A stretch of 64,000 nt of DNA from Gavia stellata. Lineage: Eukaryota; Chordata; Aves; Gaviiformes; Gaviidae. Each line of letters starts with the position of its first letter. Within the stretch, counting starts at the first letter, position 1. The notes beneath the pieces are model-generated. The model was not told where the DNA came from. It saw nothing but the letters and a program-made list of their open reading frames with translations, and searched no databases. Location: assembly GCF_030936135.1 (NCBI RefSeq), contig NC_082604.1, forward strand, positions 5,277,001 through 5,341,000, written 5' to 3'. Shown piece after piece: positions 38,901 to 51,300 of the stretch. The position numbers and the translations under genes were made by a program.

Positions 38901-41900
38901 GTCTCCAAAACCAACAATAACTTACCCGGTAACGTTCCTGTGAAAAGCGACGCGTGTGGAAGAGGAAGGTGTAATGTCAGTAACTGCATCGATCTGCAGA
39001 AATAGCATTTGGTTTTTGAGATTATTGCTACAGGTGTTTTTTGTTGTTCAGTCAGGTAGTTGAGCTTCTAAAATAGTAGCCAAGCACTAGAAGTCCCATG
39101 GACAGATTTTTTTCAGTGTGTTTTACCTCAAGCTAATTGCTGGTTAGTTACCCTGGGATCACTTTTATTTTACGGGGAGATAGGTTTGGGGTTGGGTTTT
39201 GGGGTTTTTTGCAGATCACTGGAGCTGGTGAAGATTCATAATCCCAAACCAGTGGGTTGCTGGAATCTGGGGGAGTATAAAGGGAAAATGCTGTTCTTCA
39301 GAATGATGCTGGTCATTCTTGGGTTCGCAGGATTCTGATGGAGCTGTTCTCGTGTCGGCCTATGGTTGTGAAGAATTACTTTGTACTGTATCTGACACTC
39401 ATAAGAACGTGGTACTGAACTTTTAAGTCTGCATACGGGGTTTCTCTCTTGTTTGTTTTAAATGTATCCATGGAACTACCAAAATGGTGGGTCAGTAATG
39501 GTTTGATTCCCCCCCCCCGCCCCCCCCTTCCCAGATTCATTTTACTATGGCGTTGTGATGCATATTGCTGTCCCGCTTACTTGCTAATGAGTGGCTGTTA
39601 GTTACTTGCTGCGAAGGTTAGATGTATTGATAAGAACTCCCCTTGTTTTAGAGGCAGCTTTGAACACTTGATAACAGCCAGAGCCCCTTCCAGAAAAGTA
39701 ACCACTCAGTTAGCGATTGTCAGAAATAAGGCAAGAAGTTTTGAATTTCAAGTTTTCCTGTAACTGATTATGGACAAAAAGAAAGTTTGCTTTTTCTAAT
39801 GTCTTGCTTTAGATTCTAAACTCCATGGCTTGCTGTAGACAAAGTCAGGTAACAGAAATAGTTTTGTCGGTGAGCTCCCCTGGAATCGGGAGTGATGTAC
39901 TGATTATTATTTAGCTGGGAGTTTTCCTTTGTAGGAAATGTCAGTCATAGTGCTGGGGTAGAAGGTGTTGCTGCATTACATGGATAAAATGTCTAACTTG
40001 TGTGGTGGGGGAGGCTAAATGCTCTCCTCGATTTTGTTTCAGAATCCATCAGGCTATTAGCTATCCTGTCTTAATCATCCAGAAGAATAGAATGGGGTCC
40101 ATGTGACTACTTTAAAAAAAAAAAATAAAATTGTACAGCAGTAAGAGGTCTTTGGTAGCTATGGGAAGTTGTATTGTCCGTGTTACGGAGAGAACGGCAG
40201 ACCTAGAGGGAAGACTGAGCCTCGTGGGTGCAAGTAACCCATAGCTGTAGACCTTGGTGCACTAAAAGATACTTCAAACGCAAACTTGACAGAGAAAACT
40301 TGGCACCAAGCAGCCCAACTGGCAGCTTAATTTAGTGTATCTGGACCTTCATTTTTGGGCTATATTAATCTATTCTGTAGTGTTTCACAATATCTTGTTC
40401 TTTTCTGGGAAAAAAACGTAAAGCGCATGGACAAATTGATGCCTCAGAAGGAGGGAGGGCAACACACCTTTCCACAGTTTTTCTTTTACCAGCCTTATTG
40501 TAAGAATTGTGGTCACGTGAACCTCACAGCTGAGATCAAATGCTGTACCGTCTGTCAGTGCATGAATGCTAACATGGCTGAAGCTGGGGCTAAGGGTTTT
40601 CTTGACGGTGCGATTTAGATAGCAGGTGTATTGTTTCAGGTTGCTGGAGGTTAAAGAAAAAGAAAATTATTATCAAGCCTAGGTAATGGATGTGCAGGCA
40701 GGCTGCTACTCCTAAGAAAAGGGGGAAGAAGCAGGTGTGGAAAGATAGAAGGAACTCTTAAGCAGAATACTGTTACATAGCTACATTTGATTATGGCAGA
40801 TACAAAGGCTTATTTTGTATACTCAGTAGTTAATGTTTTGTGGGAGGATTACAGAATTAGACAAGAGTAAAGTTGATAGCTTGTTTATTTCCCATCTCAC
40901 AAATGTATATGTAAACAGTCACGCACAAAGGTACACAAGTCTGGGTTAAGTATCACAGGTATTTCATTTGCACAGGCTGTAAAACGGGGAGCTGCTTTGG
41001 TAGCAAAGTTGTGTAAAAGGCTCACTACGTGCAGAGAAGAGCGGCGTAGTTGCAGGGAGGAAAATGGTGGGAGTGTTATGTAAAAAGAACAAGCAGCCTG
41101 TATTTTTCCTAAAACCACCAGCACTGCCAAAGCCATGGGATTTTAGTAACGTAGCTTGTTGTTAAGGAGACGTGGTGAGAAATGAAGTGTGGTGTGAGGT
41201 GTTAATCCCAAGGCAGGGCAAGCTGTGATTGCTGCATGGCCGGGAAGGAGAGCCCTTTGGCCTCTCGTGAGCCTGCAGCTGTGTGGCTGGGAATACAAAG
41301 GCAAGTGAAATCCAGGTTGCCGCTGTTCTTGAGCATGCGGTAGGCCGTCCTCCGATCCCTCACCCTGATCTGTGTAGCACTCAGCAGAAAAATGCAGGGG
41401 TGCATTCTGGTTTCTGAGGTGTCATATTTGTGACTGCCTTCTTGCACTAGCTTAGCTCTGAAAGGAGCTGAGTTGATTTGTCTCTGCTGCTTTGAAGATT
41501 AATTCCCTCCCCTGCGCTATCGAACTAAATGAACGACACTACAGTGGGTTAAAATCATCTGAAAACACTTCAATTTTTTTTTTTCAATTAATTTCTATCC
41601 ATTAACAAAGCTCTTATTCTTTAACCCGTTACTTACCTGAAGACCTGATCCTACAGCTTTGCTTAGGCTGGGAGCTCTGGGGGCAGGGACTTTCTACTGG
41701 TAGGCTGGTACAGGACGTCATAGTAGAGACCTTACGATCGTACCGATGTGGTACTGCTACTTGTCGATAGCAGTGGCGAGTCCTGCTAACTTTAGTAGAA
41801 GACTTGAGTAGCAGCAGCTACCGGCTGAGGCTCCAGCAGTTGAATGAAGTGTGAACAGCTCCATTCTTAAAGCTTTAGGAATTACTGTACTACCCTGTTG

Positions 41901-43719
41901 GCTGTCCCACAAGGTATGGCAGTGCCGTAACCCTCATTAGCAGGTACACGGCGAAACTTTTGACATGAGAATTGAAAACAGTTGACGTAACAACAGTAAG
42001 GTAAGAAATTGGCACTTGCTGGAAGCCGTACCACCTCACAAATGCTGACAAAGCTCTTAAGCAGTCTGTGTAGCAAGTGGTACAATACTTGTTCAAAAGA
42101 GTTAACATTTAAAAATCAGTGGCGAGATTGTTGTATTTAATTCTGCTGTTACATGAAGATAAGCTTCCGCTACAGTAAATCTGGAGGAGCACAGCCTGAT
42201 ATTTGGACATATATTGTAAAAACTGAAAGGCCTTTTTATTAAGAAAAGCTAACTTGTGTTAGTCTGGCATCCCAAGAAATGTAGCATTTTCAGTCCAAAG
42301 CTGAGGTTCTCTTGTAATGTCCGTTACTTGTAGATGTCTCAATTTTCAGTTGTCCCTGAATGTTTCAATGAGAGGGAGGCCTGGCTTTTTGATGTTTTCG
42401 GGAAGCTGTCTGGACACCCAGATTCTGGATGACAGACTGAAGTGCTGGTTTTGTGGAGCAGTGTCCTGGACAGCCGGAGTTCCCTGCGGCGTGTAGCAGT
42501 CAGGCGACGGACTAGGTCGGACAGGAACAGGATTCCTCCCCACCCTACACCCCACTGTTCTTCAGGTAACAGACAAAACAGAAGAGATCTTAAAGTCTGC
42601 TTCGTGGGAACTTTTAGCTCTGTGGGAATTGATCTATTTGTTATTTTGATTTAGTATAAGGACAGTTTGTACTGCTTTTGACACTATCAAAACTTGAAGC
42701 ATAGGCATTTTTCTAGTGTGTACACCCACCTTTTCTGATTCAGTTATTCCAAACTAATAGTTCAAAATAGAGATTTTTTTTTTTTTTTTTTTGTCAGAGC
42801 AGAAACTAGATTATTTAGCAGCCACTGGTTCTCTTCATTTTACTGGTAGCTTCAGCAAATCATTCTTCTGATTGGTTCACATGCTTTACATAAGTCTGTG
42901 TCTTACTTGTCCAAGTGAAATCTGGGCAGATTTTACTCATTGAGAAACCTGGCTGTTTTTCACAAGAAGCTTCCTAAATGGATAGCTACAGAAGGAGGGG
43001 AACAGATAGATCCAAAACCCCTAAAAAAAACCCAAACCACCCCTGGATCAAGTCTTTTTGTCCTCTTTATGTAACTCAATGCAGAAGTATTCTTCTGAGT
43101 AGTTAGGTAGGTTCTACCCTGAAATCCAGAATGATTGGTGCTGTTCAGACTCGTGTCAGGAGCATCAGTTTGTTTTGCATGAAATCTGCATTTCTGGCCA
43201 TGTAGAAGGTGCATCTCCAGAGGAGTGGGTACTGACGTCTCTGCTTATTCATGCTTCAAATGGGCTCCTCTTGTGAATTTGGTAAGATTGCATTGTCCAT
43301 TAAGCTCAGAAGGCTTGACAGAAGCTGTACTTGACCTGTTGTTCATATGTCGGAAACCCCTTTTAGTACGAGTTTAGATGATGACCTCGTGAATCGGTGT
43401 AATGTCTGGATGAACCCTTTCTGTTCTACACAGGCATTCTCCCTGATACTTTTAATTGATGGTACAATGTGAGTAACTCCAGTCAAAATCCAGATGCCAG
43501 GGTGACGAGGAGGGGAGTTCGGTGTTGGTTAGTCCGTTGCCACTGTCTAACATACACGCGTTTTACCATTTAATCGGTAACTTAGGAGTGAGATGACTTT
43601 TGAGTGTCTCATCATTTAAAACCAATGGAGGTGACACATGATCTGATAACACAGTTTGTTCAGGAAATAACAGGTTTTGTGGTTAGAGAATCGGGAAGTA
43701 GTGCTGGGTAGAAAATAAA
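38901..43719 (+). other. FAM168B: probable FAM168B exon 7, 3' UTR only (end uncertain)
   Basis: The left edge follows a pyrimidine-rich tract and TAG. The sequence after it lacks a long open frame and shows no later convincing splice structure. Candidate poly(A) signals are AATAAA at 40124-40129 (followed by a GT-rich stretch) and at 43714-43719. Mammalian FAM168B has a 3' UTR of several kilobases, so the distal end is plausible, but the choice is inference. There is a C-rich tract near 39510-39529 and a T-run near 42774-42792. An 88-codon open frame at 40355-40618 contains clustered cysteines (see findings). Confidence 0.5.
40124..40129 (+). terminator. FAM168B: candidate proximal poly(A) signal, FAM168B 3' UTR
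   Basis: AATAAA within an A-rich stretch, followed by TTGTACAGCAG and, further on, TTGTATTGTCCGTGTT, which is suitably GT-rich. It would give a 3' UTR exon of about 1.2 kb. Confidence 0.4.
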
Positions 43720-46700
43720 GGATGGCATTTCTTGATGAAATCCTTTGCAGATTTACAACACGGTCTATTGACATGCTGGTGCATGGGTAGGTATGTGGAG
43801 AAAAGTGAGTTTGATTCTTACCTGTTGATCAGTGTCGCTGCTGTAACTCCACCTACTGTGTTACAAGGTTTCCATCTCTTTCAGTGTGATCAGCTTTTAT
43901 ACCTGACTTCAGTCTTGCGTAGGGGATCGGATCCTAGCTCCAAAAGTTTCTTGCAAGACTAGAATCCCACCTGAAGACAGTTTTTAGGAAGAGTACCGAT
44001 AGGCAGTCAAGTCGAGAATGTATTTCTCTCTACCAGAAATAATAACTTTTCATCAACTGGTGTACTGTTTGGTCAGGGAAGTCTGTTTTGGCACTGAGAA
44101 AGATTGCTATAAAAAATTTGTCTCTGTAAATCATTTGTGTGTACTGGTCAGATACGGAGTAAGTTCTGGAAGAGATGGTAAATAATCTGATAATTTAAAC
44201 AACTCGATGCTGTTCAGAGTATTGCTACACAGATAATTAATAGTAGCCAATTCTTATGTGCATTTTAGTGGGGGGAGGGCAGGGGCATTTTTTATTGCCC
44301 TTCAAAGCTGCTGCATTGTAAGGTACTGTGCCACTGTCACACCATTTCATTCAGTAAGACAGATCGGGATTTGTACTGGAGTGACTTCAATGTAGACATA
44401 CAGCTGCGTGTATGAAGCAACATACAAATTAAAAACAGATCAGAAGTTGCAGCAAGGGAAACTTTGAATAGATGTAAGAACTTTTTTTTTTTTTTTTTTG
44501 TAACAGGGACAGTGAGGTATTGAACAGGGACCAAAAGAGGTTTTTGGGGGAATCTCCAGCCTTGAGCACACTCGGGTAGCATCTGGACGAGACCATGAGT
44601 AACCTGATGCAGCTGCGCAGCTGGTCTTGCTTTGAGGGTGTGTGCATGTGTTGTGGGGGGGAATTGTCCCAAGGTCCCTTCCAGCCTCGCTTCACAGGTC
44701 CAATCCAGCATTCCTCCCCCTCTTACTACAAAGCTGATAAGCTCAAAAAACTGATCCTTTCCGTGCCAATGGATTTTCTTCCTGGCCAATCAAAACAAAC
44801 ACGCAATGGGTAAGGAAAAGGAGGGTGCAGACACTTAGGGTAAACACAAAAGTGACAATTGCCTTCTGCTACTGCGGGGTGCTGGCTGCAACTCTCTGGC
44901 CCTGTTCTGGCTGTGGCAATGCAGCAAGGGTAGTTCAGCCAAGGATGCTGTGATGTCCTGCCTGCAGTGTTGCTCTGCTCAGTGTGAGTGCAGCAGTACT
45001 TCTTGGGCTTAAGCTTAGGCCTGAGAGTCAGGCAGCAAGCAGGGGGTTGTTCCCCCAAAAGGCAAGTGTGTGCATGCAAAGGCTTAAGTAAGTTTGTTGG
45101 CTGGGGTGAATGTTTGTGGTTGTAAAAAGGTATCATGCTAATATTGGTGTGGCTGTGGGAACAGGGGGCTGCAGGTAAAGCCCCAGTGTCGAGGAGCACA
45201 GTTTGCTGTGTCTGGATTAGCTCAGTAGAGCTTCTGACCTCCTCCTGCCAGGGGGTCAGGGCAGCCTAGGGGATGTAGCAGGGCTGTATGGTGGACAGGC
45301 CGCTCTTATTAACCTTTAGATTGGGGCGGGGGGGGGGGGGTGTGGTGCAAATGTCCAAACCATGTAATGCTTATGGCATGCAGAGCACTCAGTAACCTGG
45401 CATGGGTCTGGGAGGCGCCACTGCTAATTTTGGTACTTGGTACTAAGTAGTGGTGCCTGTTCTTCTCAGTGGCTTCTTAGAGTCTAAATTTTTTTATTTT
45501 TAGTTCCACACCACACCACCACCCTGCCCCCCGCCCCAGGTATTGACCCACTGTCCTCTTGAGGTTAGAGAACAGATATTCTGTTTCTTAGTTCAGGTTG
45601 AGAGGCCCAACTGTCAAGAGAGCTCCGTGTTGGCTGCTAAAGGTTAGGCTGCTGCTGTGCTGGGGACCATGAGGAGTGCTTAGGCAGGGCTCATGGAGGG
45701 GGTGTGGGTTGAAAGGCCAAGAGGGTGAAGACGGGCAATGCACTGTGAGGCTGAGAATGCAGATGTAATGTGCAAATGAGGGCTGATTTTTTTTTTTTTA
45801 AATTTATTTCGTTGGTTGGGGGTTGTTTTAGTTTTTTTTTTTTCCCCTTCCCAGTTTTAGTGAACCACACCTGCTTGCGCAGTGTTTGAAGACCATTCCT
45901 GCAGTGTCCCACTGGCTTGTTTTCCCAATTGCTGCCTGCCATTAGAGAGGCATTTTTTGACAAATGACAGACCAGGCCTGTAAGTGTTTGTGCTGGTTCT
46001 GGTCACTGTGAGGCAGTCGCAACATCTCAAGGCTCTGCTTCCACATTGGTAAGCCCCATTTTCCTCTGTTGCACTGTAGGGTGACATGGGGGAGTGGGGA
46101 AAGTACTAAACCTTCTGTGGGCAGACATCTCATGTGCTTCTGCATGAGAAGAAACACAGGGGTTTTTAGTCACCACTCTCTGTAGGACTGTATTGAATGG
46201 TGATGTCACATCTGGTTCTGCCTAGGAGAAGAGCATGGAGTTGTGTGTTTTCCCAGGAAGAAGGGCAGGGGAGCAGGCTGCAGGCTGTGCAGGTGGGCAG
46301 GTCCCAGGAGGAGCAGCTGGCTTTTCTTCCACGTATGTGTCTTACTTGGTGTTTGCTGTTCCTCTTTAATTCCATATTGCTCAAAGTGGGCTTGAGCATC
46401 CCCTGCAGCTTTCTTGATGTCTACTAGACATGCTTTCTGTTAAAGTAAGTAAATAGCAGGAATTTGGGAGCTGGTGACTTGCTAGCCTTGATCAGTGTTC
46501 TAAGTAAGTGACCGATCCGTCTCTGGTACGGTCTCTGCTTCACCAGTCTTCCATCCAAAGGATGGCTTTGTTGAGGGCAGCCTTCTAGCATGGCTTCTAT
46601 TGATCAGTGGTGGGTTTTTTTAAGCTGCAAGAGCAGAATCTCTACAGTGAATTTGAAGAGAAACAAGTTCACACAGATAGACACAGTGGAGACAAACACA

Positions 46701-47535
46701 GGCTGAGAGTCACTTTTACAAGTTTCTTTATGAAATTAAATGTTGCCCTGGGTCTAGGGCGGGGGGTGGGGGAGATATAGTGCAAGAATGACTTTGTACA
46801 TGCTACTGAATTCAGATATCCCTGGATGACCAGACTTTGGTCAGCTACAGCATCAACAAACACTGGATGTCCGAGCTCTGCAGACAGTTAGTGCTCACTC
46901 ACACCAGCATCATGTTGGAATGAGCGGGTGTCTTCCTTCCAGTGTTACAGGATGTCTCCTAAGCTAGGGAATTCAGACAGTATGGCTTCTAACTCTCACT
47001 GTGGTAAGGCAAATCTTTCCTTTTGCTAACCAAGGTTTAAATTAATTCTTTTTGGCCACAGTTTGAAACTTGGGTACTTAAAATTTTAAAGTGGCTTTCC
47101 ATTTTCTGAAGGTATTAAAAAGCTGTAGTAATACCCCTTGAATTGAGGGTCTGTGGGAGTTTGCGTAACAACCACGGTTTTAGTCTTTCAGAGTTGAACT
47201 GTAGACTCTGACTTCTGGGAGCAAGGTTTGCAAATATTGACCTTCCTTAAAAAAATAATAAAATAAAACAGACAAAACAGGCATCAAGTTAACAACATCT
47301 GACAAGAACAATTACAGACTTACAAAATACACAGTTCTGATTTTTACCATAAATAAACACATTACAAACAATGAGCATTTTCATTGGCCAGGAAATACAG
47401 CAGAATGATGGAGAGACGCGAATCTAAGGAATTGAGTAAGGTATTAATTAGGCACATTTTTTTTCTAACTTACGTAACTCAAACCCACTAGAGAGATTCT
47501 TGAACTTTACTCATGCTGCAGGTTGATTGGCACAG
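43720..47535. other. intergenic gap between converging 3' ends of FAM168B and ARHGEF4
   Basis: This stretch is moderately GC-rich with many homopolymer runs: T near 44481-44499, G near 45327-45340 and T near 45788-45842. It holds a CR1 fragment at about 44530-44740. The longest open frame is 157 codons on the - strand (44726-45199). It is Cys/His/Pro-rich, has no recognisable domain and is probably chance. Either neighbour's 3' UTR may extend into this interval. Confidence 0.5.
44530..44740 (+). mobile_element. degraded CR1 LINE fragment
   Basis: The stretch resembles the CR1 3' region in + orientation: GAGTAACCTGATGCAGC, then CTGGTCTTGCTTTGAG, then the typical phrase CAAGGTCCCTTCCAGCCT near 44671-44688. 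The 3' octamer tail is lost. Limits are approximate and the copy is old. Confidence 0.6.
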
Positions 47536-47541
47536 TTTAAT
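47536..47541 (-). terminator. ARHGEF4: candidate poly(A) signal of ARHGEF4
   Basis: On the - strand this reads ATTAAA, about 650 bases past the ARHGEF4 stop codon, with a modest GT-rich stretch (AGTGGGTTTGAGTT) further down. It is the best candidate I see within 1 kb of the stop, but ATTAAA is a weak signal and a more distal site cannot be excluded. Confidence 0.3.
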
Positions 47542-48189
47542 GTACTATATAGTTCATCAGGGGTGTTGAACTAAAGGAAAGAGAAAGGTCACAGTGCAAT
47601 ACTCACTGTTGTCTGAGTGCCTGCAAAGGCTAACTGAATTAGTTAGAAGTGTGGAGAGAGTCATGTCTCTGAGAAACGTGGGGAGTGGGTGTGGGCAGGG
47701 AGCAGAAGGGTTTGTCCCTCCATGGAAAATGTGTCGTGTCAGTGACTCTGAACTGTTGTTCTGAGCATGTCAGGGGACACCGAGCTGGCAGGTGATGGCA
47801 GCTGCCATCCCCTCCCTGACAGCTGCCAAACAGCAGCAGTGTTCACAGCGGGAAGGAGTGAGTCAAAGTATAGCTGACAGGCAAAATCTTTTCAGATGAA
47901 ACATGTCAGGCTCCCTCCTGTGATCGCTTCCTGGAAGGTTGCATCTTGGGCGCTGTGCAAAGCTGGCTCCATGGGACTGGCACAAATGCACACGTGGGTG
48001 CAAGCACACACGCAGTGTCTCACCTCAGAGCCAGTGCGGTCAGTCGGTCTGCAAAATAAATAGGGAAGGCAGGAGCACATGTGCCATCCTCTGTAAACAA
48101 AGGATTGGAAGAACCTGGGCTCCACCTCCCAGGGCTGATGGATAAAGTGCTTTCTCAGAAGGGGTTCAGGCACAAACACGGGGCTGCCC

Positions 48190-48347
48190 TTATTTCCGGA
48201 AGGGCGTCAGCCTGCTGATGTTCTGCCAGAAGTTCGAGGGCTTGCGCTTGGGCTCTGCCAGCATGAAGACTTGCTGCTGAGGGAGCGTAGTAGGCAGGGT
48301 GGGATGCTTCTGACGCATCAGAAAGTCATAGTATGGCCTGGTGACAG
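48190..48347 (-). CDS. ARHGEF4: ARHGEF4 last coding exon
   Basis: 158 bases encoding [16 protein letters not shown] through ISRLTPFRK and TAA (48192-48190). The acceptor reads CCTCCTCACAG. The final 20 residues are shared with ARHGEF9; the [16 protein letters not shown] stretch is the ARHGEF4 version. Confidence 0.95.
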
Positions 48348-51300
48348 CTGTGAGGAGGAGGAGATAGATGGGGAAGCATGTTAGTTGAGCACAGCTCCCT
48401 TCCCCACCCCCTGTCCAGTCCCTGTTAAAGCTGCAGGGGAGTGAATTGGGCTTGTCTTAATATTACCCCTAGTTTCAGCACTGCTTTTTTAGGATTAGAG
48501 GTGGTGCTGTGGAAGTCCCAGAAATGTGAAGCATAACTAACTGGCATGTGTTCTGTCACTACTAGAGCAGGGCTACATAGCTGTAGCTCATCGTTAGTGA
48601 CAAACTTAGTGACTTTGGCTAGTTTGCGCAAAGAAGCTGATGTGCGTGTGTCTCTGTTGCCTGTTAGAACTTCCTGCCCTGGATTTGAGAGTCGTAATGG
48701 CCAGTGCCTAGCCTCCGGACATGGCTGGCTTGTGGGGGTCTCCTCTACTGCTTTGCCCTTAGGGCTTTGCTCTGCTGGAGAGGCCTGGCCTCCTTCCAGA
48801 CTTACTTCCCTCTCTTTGCAGCCAAATCTTACTTCTCACTTGTTTTGAAATTTAGCCAAGCTTGCTTACTGGAGACTTGGCTAGGATGTAGCTGCTGGCT
48901 GGTACCACCACGAGGAAGTGGTTGCCTCTCTGTGGGTCCAAAGGAAAGCAAGTAAGTGACATCCCTGCATATAAATAGGGGTGGTGGCATCACAAAGCGG
49001 GGTAGCAGGACTCCTCAGCTGACAGCGCTGTGGGCAAGGAACCTTCCTTTCTGTTGCTTGAGGTCACACACCCCTGGCTGCTGTTAAATCTTCCTTGTCT
49101 CTTAAAGTTTGAAGGAACAGATCTGTCAATGAGCATGGTACCTACCTGTGGTATTCTGCCAAAATCTCAGGTTTCAAATCATCTTCCACAGGCACAGCTG
49201 CCCAGGCAGGAATGTTCCCTGCTGCAGTGACCTTTAGCGAACCTCTTTGCCTCATAGAGGCATAGAATCATTTAGGTGGGAAAAGACCTTTAAGATCATC
49301 AAGTCCCATCTGCAATCATGGGGCTTACTACAAAACTTAATCTTGCCTTTTCACAAAGGGAATGCCATACTTCTTGGAGAGCCTGGCTTCTAGGGCCCGG
49401 CTGTGAACTCGCCTTTGAACAGAAGCTGCCTGCTTGTACCTAACTGACTTCTGGCACAGCGCTCAGCGATCAGGTGCAAAGCAGCTCTCCTGTAGTTGGT
49501 TAGGAATAGTTTCCTGACTCCAGCCGTCTGAAGCTGCCAGGAACTATACTGCAGATTGTCACATCAGAGCTCACCATCTGGCTTTCTGAAGAGTTTGTTA
49601 ATGCTGCTTCATTGAAACTATTCTCATGTAGTAAATGTAGAACCACCCCCGCCCCCAATTCTAGCAGCATGTATACATTCAGGTGACTCACCCTTAGGCT
49701 TCCCAGTGTGGTGCTGCTTGCTGGCATTCAGCATTGCCTGCTTTTTCTGCACCTCTGTGATTGAAAAACCTTGAAGATAAAATAGAGTTTGTCAGCAGCA
49801 GGTCCTCATTTTGTATCTCATGGGAAGATAGGGAGTACTCATAGGCAGTAAGGGAGGTACAGGGGTAGGAAAATGCCTGAAGTGAGAAGTCACAAGCTAA
49901 AATTATTCCCAAAGCTGGAAGGGGCACATACTGCCCCCCCCCCCAGCCTGTGCTGTGCTGCACAGCTCGCTCTCATGCAAGGTTTACTGCCTGCCCTCCC
50001 TCCCCCACTTTGCTGGGTGAAGAAGCCAGTCCACACCAGTTGTGGTTCAAATCTCATTAGATCACATGTTTGAATTAAGCAGGATTTGGACAAAACAATG
50101 AAAATGCTCTCTTATAATGAGAACCTTTGACTGAACGTGTTTTGTGTAGATATTGCCAAGTTGGGGACTCGCACTATACTGCAAAATAATGGAAGCTGTA
50201 TGTAATGTATTGACTATTTTGTCAAACCCTGCCTGAACTCATTAAAGACACATCAGCCTCCCTGAGGACAGACTGCTCACAGTGATTTGGGTTTTGTGGT
50301 TTTTTCAGTTCCACAGATTCATTCAGAATGTGCAATTCAGCAGTCGAGTGCTGGACTGGAGCATGGACTGGCTTCCACCTTTCACTGCTATGCGTTGGCT
50401 GGTGGTTAAAAAAGGAAGAAAAAAACCCCCACTGCCTCACAGCATTGCTCTTTCCATACCTGTCTCCTGGTCGAGCTGAACCTGTCTCCTTTCATTCTCA
50501 AATGCCTTCAGCCAGCGCTGTTTCTGCTCAGGCTTTTTTGCACAGAACAAGTGGACTTCCTCTGTGTCTCGGCAGTGCAACTTAAATGCATTTTTCACGC
50601 TGATATTAAAGTCCTTGTCCTTTCCATCTTCTACATCCAGTATTTCCATATCATCCATGTTGATCCGACTCTTATAATACAAGATGTCCCGACGCAGAAG
50701 GTCCTGAAAGAGAGATCACACAGATTCATACAGATGTTACTGTTCCTGTCCTGTCCTTTCCTTAAACATTTGTTTTCTTTGATAGGGTGGGGTAATTTAA
50801 GCTTCTGGGCAGTCATGACAGTCCTGTAAGAAAAAAATTGATACTGGAGTTGAATCTATGGAATTGCAGAGTCCTAAGCTCCTGTTGACACTGCTGGCAG
50901 TGAGGGGAATCACATGGTTTCTGAGAGTGGTGGGGTCAGGGTAGGCTGGTATCTTCTGTTGTGGGATATCAGCTGCCCTGAAGAGCTCTGAATGAGAAGC
51001 AAGCTTGTGTTCTTACACATGATCCCAAATCCTCATTAAGCCAGTGTCAGAAAATAGTATTTGAATCCCACAGGCTGGGTTAGAAAGCAAAAATACACTA
51101 ATTAGCTTTGGAGTTTTTTGTGTTGACAATGAAAAGTAAATTCGAGAGCAGTGCTAAAACTGTGTGGGTCTCATGCCTAAGTTACCTGAAGCTACCTGTA
51201 TGCCATGGATTATGCAAAAAAAAAAAATTGGTGTGTTCAGTTCTGGAATTCCAATGGACGATACCTTTCATTTGCTCTACAAAGGAAGATTATTTAACCT

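Noticed and set aside
44337..44789. 150-codon - strand open frame
   Set aside because: It runs antisense through a CR1 fragment and contains a poly-Lys stretch from a T-run, so it is repeat-derived.
44726..45199. 157-codon - strand open frame between the two genes
   Set aside because: Cys/His/Pro-rich with no domain, no promoter and no splice context; it partly abuts a CR1 remnant.
50040..50055. GGTTCAAATCTC, resembling a tRNA B box
   Set aside because: No A box and no cloverleaf pairing is found upstream; it is an isolated match in an ARHGEF4 intron.
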